A DNA stretch of 64,000 bases, taken from the NCBI GenBank assembly GCA_902632935.1, contig CACPEJ010000002.1, forward strand, positions 62,001-126,000. Reading direction: 5' to 3'. Below the pieces are notes generated by a model. It was given only the letters and a program-made list of their open reading frames with translations. It made no database searches and was not told the origin of the DNA. The DNA is from an uncultured Pelagibacteraceae bacterium (GTDB lineage Bacteria > Pseudomonadota > Alphaproteobacteria > Pelagibacterales > Pelagibacteraceae). Within the stretch, counting starts at the first letter, position 1; every line of letters begins with the position of its first letter. This document shows positions 62,536 to 64,000 of the stretch, piece after piece. The position numbers were made by a program, and so were the translations under genes.

Positions 62536-63431
62536 TGCACTTTATTGAAAAAGAGCCAACACAAAAAAGAAAGGATTTTGTTAATAAATTAAAATCTAAC
62601 AAGATTCTAAGAGTTCCTGGAGCCTATAATCCTTTAACTGCAAAGTTAATTGAAGAAATCGGTTACGATGCAGTTTATGTGTCTGGTGGAGTTATGGCAA
62701 ATGATCTTGGCTTTCCAGATATTGGTTTAACTACATTGCAAGATGTTAGTACACGATCTTATCTTATTTCAAGAGTTACCAACCTTCCAACAATTGTTGA
62801 TATTGATACTGGATTTAAATCTTGTAAAGAGACAATTGAAACTTTTGAAGAATTTGGAATTACAGCTGTTCATTTAGAGGATCAAATTGAGAGAAAAAGA
62901 TGTGGACACCTAGATAATAAAGAATTGATATCAACAGAAGCTATGGTTAAAAAAATTAAAGAGTCTGTATCAGCAAAAAAGGACGAGAATTTTAAAATTA
63001 TAGCAAGATCTGATGCAAAAAATGTTGAGGGAATAGATAAGATGATAGATAGATGTAAAGCTTATGAAGATGCTGGAGCAGAAATAATTTTCCCAGAGGC
63101 TTTGCATGACGAAAAAGATTTTGAAAAAGTAAGGAAAGAACTCTCTTGTTACTTACTAGCTAATATGACTGAATTTGGTAAATCAAAATTATTTAATTAT
63201 AAAGAATTAGAAAAATTTGGATACAATATTGTAATTTACCCGGTAACCACACAAAGACTAGCTATGAAAAATGTAGAAGATGGATTACGAGACATTTATG
63301 CAAATGGACATCAAAATAATATTATAGATAAGATGCAAACTAGGAAGAGACTTTATGAACTTGTTGATTATGAAAAGTATAATAGTTTGGATGAAAAAAT
63401 TTACAACTTCAGTACCAAGGGGCATGAATAA
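62535..63431 (+). CDS. prpB: 2-methylisocitrate lyase
   Basis: LRVPGAYNPLTAKLIEEIGYDAVYVSGG, DIDTGFKS, VHLEDQIERKRCGHLDNKEL. Confidence 0.93.
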   Translation: MHFIEKEPTQKRKDFVNKLKSNKILRVPGAYNPLTAKLIEEIGYDAVYVSGGVMANDLGFPDIGLTTLQDVSTRSYLISRVTNLPTIVDIDTGFKSCKETIETFEEFGITAVHLEDQIERKRCGHLDNKELISTEAMVKKIKESVSAKKDENFKIIARSDAKNVEGIDKMIDRCKAYEDAGAEIIFPEALHDEKDFEKVRKELSCYLLANMTEFGKSKLFNYKELEKFGYNIVIYPVTTQRLAMKNVEDGLRDIYANGHQNNIIDKMQTRKRLYELVDYEKYNSLDEKIYNFSTKGHE

Positions 63432-64000
63432 TGAGTGATGATATTAAAAAAGGTTTACTAGGAATAGTTGTTGATGAAACAGAAGTTTCTAAAGTTATGC
63501 CTGAAATCAACTCTCTCACATATAGAGGTTATGCAGCTCAAGATTTGTGTGAATATTGTAGATTTGAAGAAGTAGCTTATTTAATTTTAAATAAGGATTT
63601 ACCAAATACAATACAGCTAAGAAAATTTGAAAAAGAGGAAAAAAATAATAGAGATTTGTCCAAAGATCTTTATTCGATAATAAAAAAAATGCCAAAAAAA
63701 TCTCATCCAATGGATGTTGCCAGAACGGCAGTAAGCATAATGGGACTTGAGGATAAAGAAACAACTGATTCTTCAGAGGAAGCAAATATGAGAAAGGCTA
63801 TAAGAATTTTGGCAAAAACTCCAACTGCATTAGCTGCTTTTTACAGAATAAGAAAAGGGAAAAATATTATAAAACCTAAGAAAAATCTTAATATAGCAGA
63901 GAATTTTTTCCATATGTGCTTTGGAAAAATTCCTCAAAAAGAAATTGTAAAAGCATTTGATGTATCTTTAATTTTATATGCTGAACATAGTTTTAATGTT
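63431..64000 (+). CDS. prpC: 2-methylcitrate synthase/citrate synthase family (partial, runs off right edge)
   Basis: ATG at 63431; MSDDIKKGLLGIVVDETEVSKVMPEINSLTYRGYAAQDLCEY...EEVAYLILNKDLP; follows prpB. Confidence 0.88.
   Translation, partial: MSDDIKKGLLGIVVDETEVSKVMPEINSLTYRGYAAQDLCEYCRFEEVAYLILNKDLPNTIQLRKFEKEEKNNRDLSKDLYSIIKKMPKKSHPMDVARTAVSIMGLEDKETTDSSEEANMRKAIRILAKTPTALAAFYRIRKGKNIIKPKKNLNIAENFFHMCFGKIPQKEIVKAFDVSLILYAEHSFNV

Overview
AT-rich bacterial chromosome segment. Gene content, the rpoB-rplL-rplJ-rplA-rplK-nusG-secE-trnW-tuf order and extreme A/T bias fit a SAR11/Pelagibacterales-type alphaproteobacterium (inference, no search run). Three zones: (1) 1-8.5 kb, conserved transcription/translation operon (minus strand) with tRNA-Trp, -Gly, -Tyr, -Thr, -Leu, plus rlmB and nadK; (2) ~8.5-43.2 kb, a very AT-rich variable island. 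It starts with a small two-gene K+ channel module bounded by a 40-bp duplication of the 5' half of tRNA-Leu. It continues with surface-polysaccharide genes (methyltransferases, beta-propeller glycosidase-like proteins, an adenylation enzyme/ACP/SDR/NeuD/formyltransferase cluster, WbqC-like frameshifted gene, sulfotransferase-like, radical SAM, DegT, epimerase, nucleotide-sugar dehydrogenase, Wzm/Wzt exporter) and contains an inserted sugar ABC importer with a GH13_18-type phosphorylase; (3) 43.2-64 kb, conserved housekeeping genes (cinA-like, sfsA, map, purB/C/S/Q/L, bolA, grxD, rpsD, trmJ-like, cimA, cysS, nadE, class II DAHP synthase, glmS, a GlmU C-domain-only gene, gph, prpD/B/C). Most notable: the carrier-protein-based acyl/aminoacyl modification cluster (12.0-18.4 kb); relic gene fragments bracketing an epimerase/aminotransferase cassette; the tRNA-Leu half duplication; and the probable glucoside uptake-phosphorolysis locus. 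No rRNA, CRISPR, transposase or integrase was seen.
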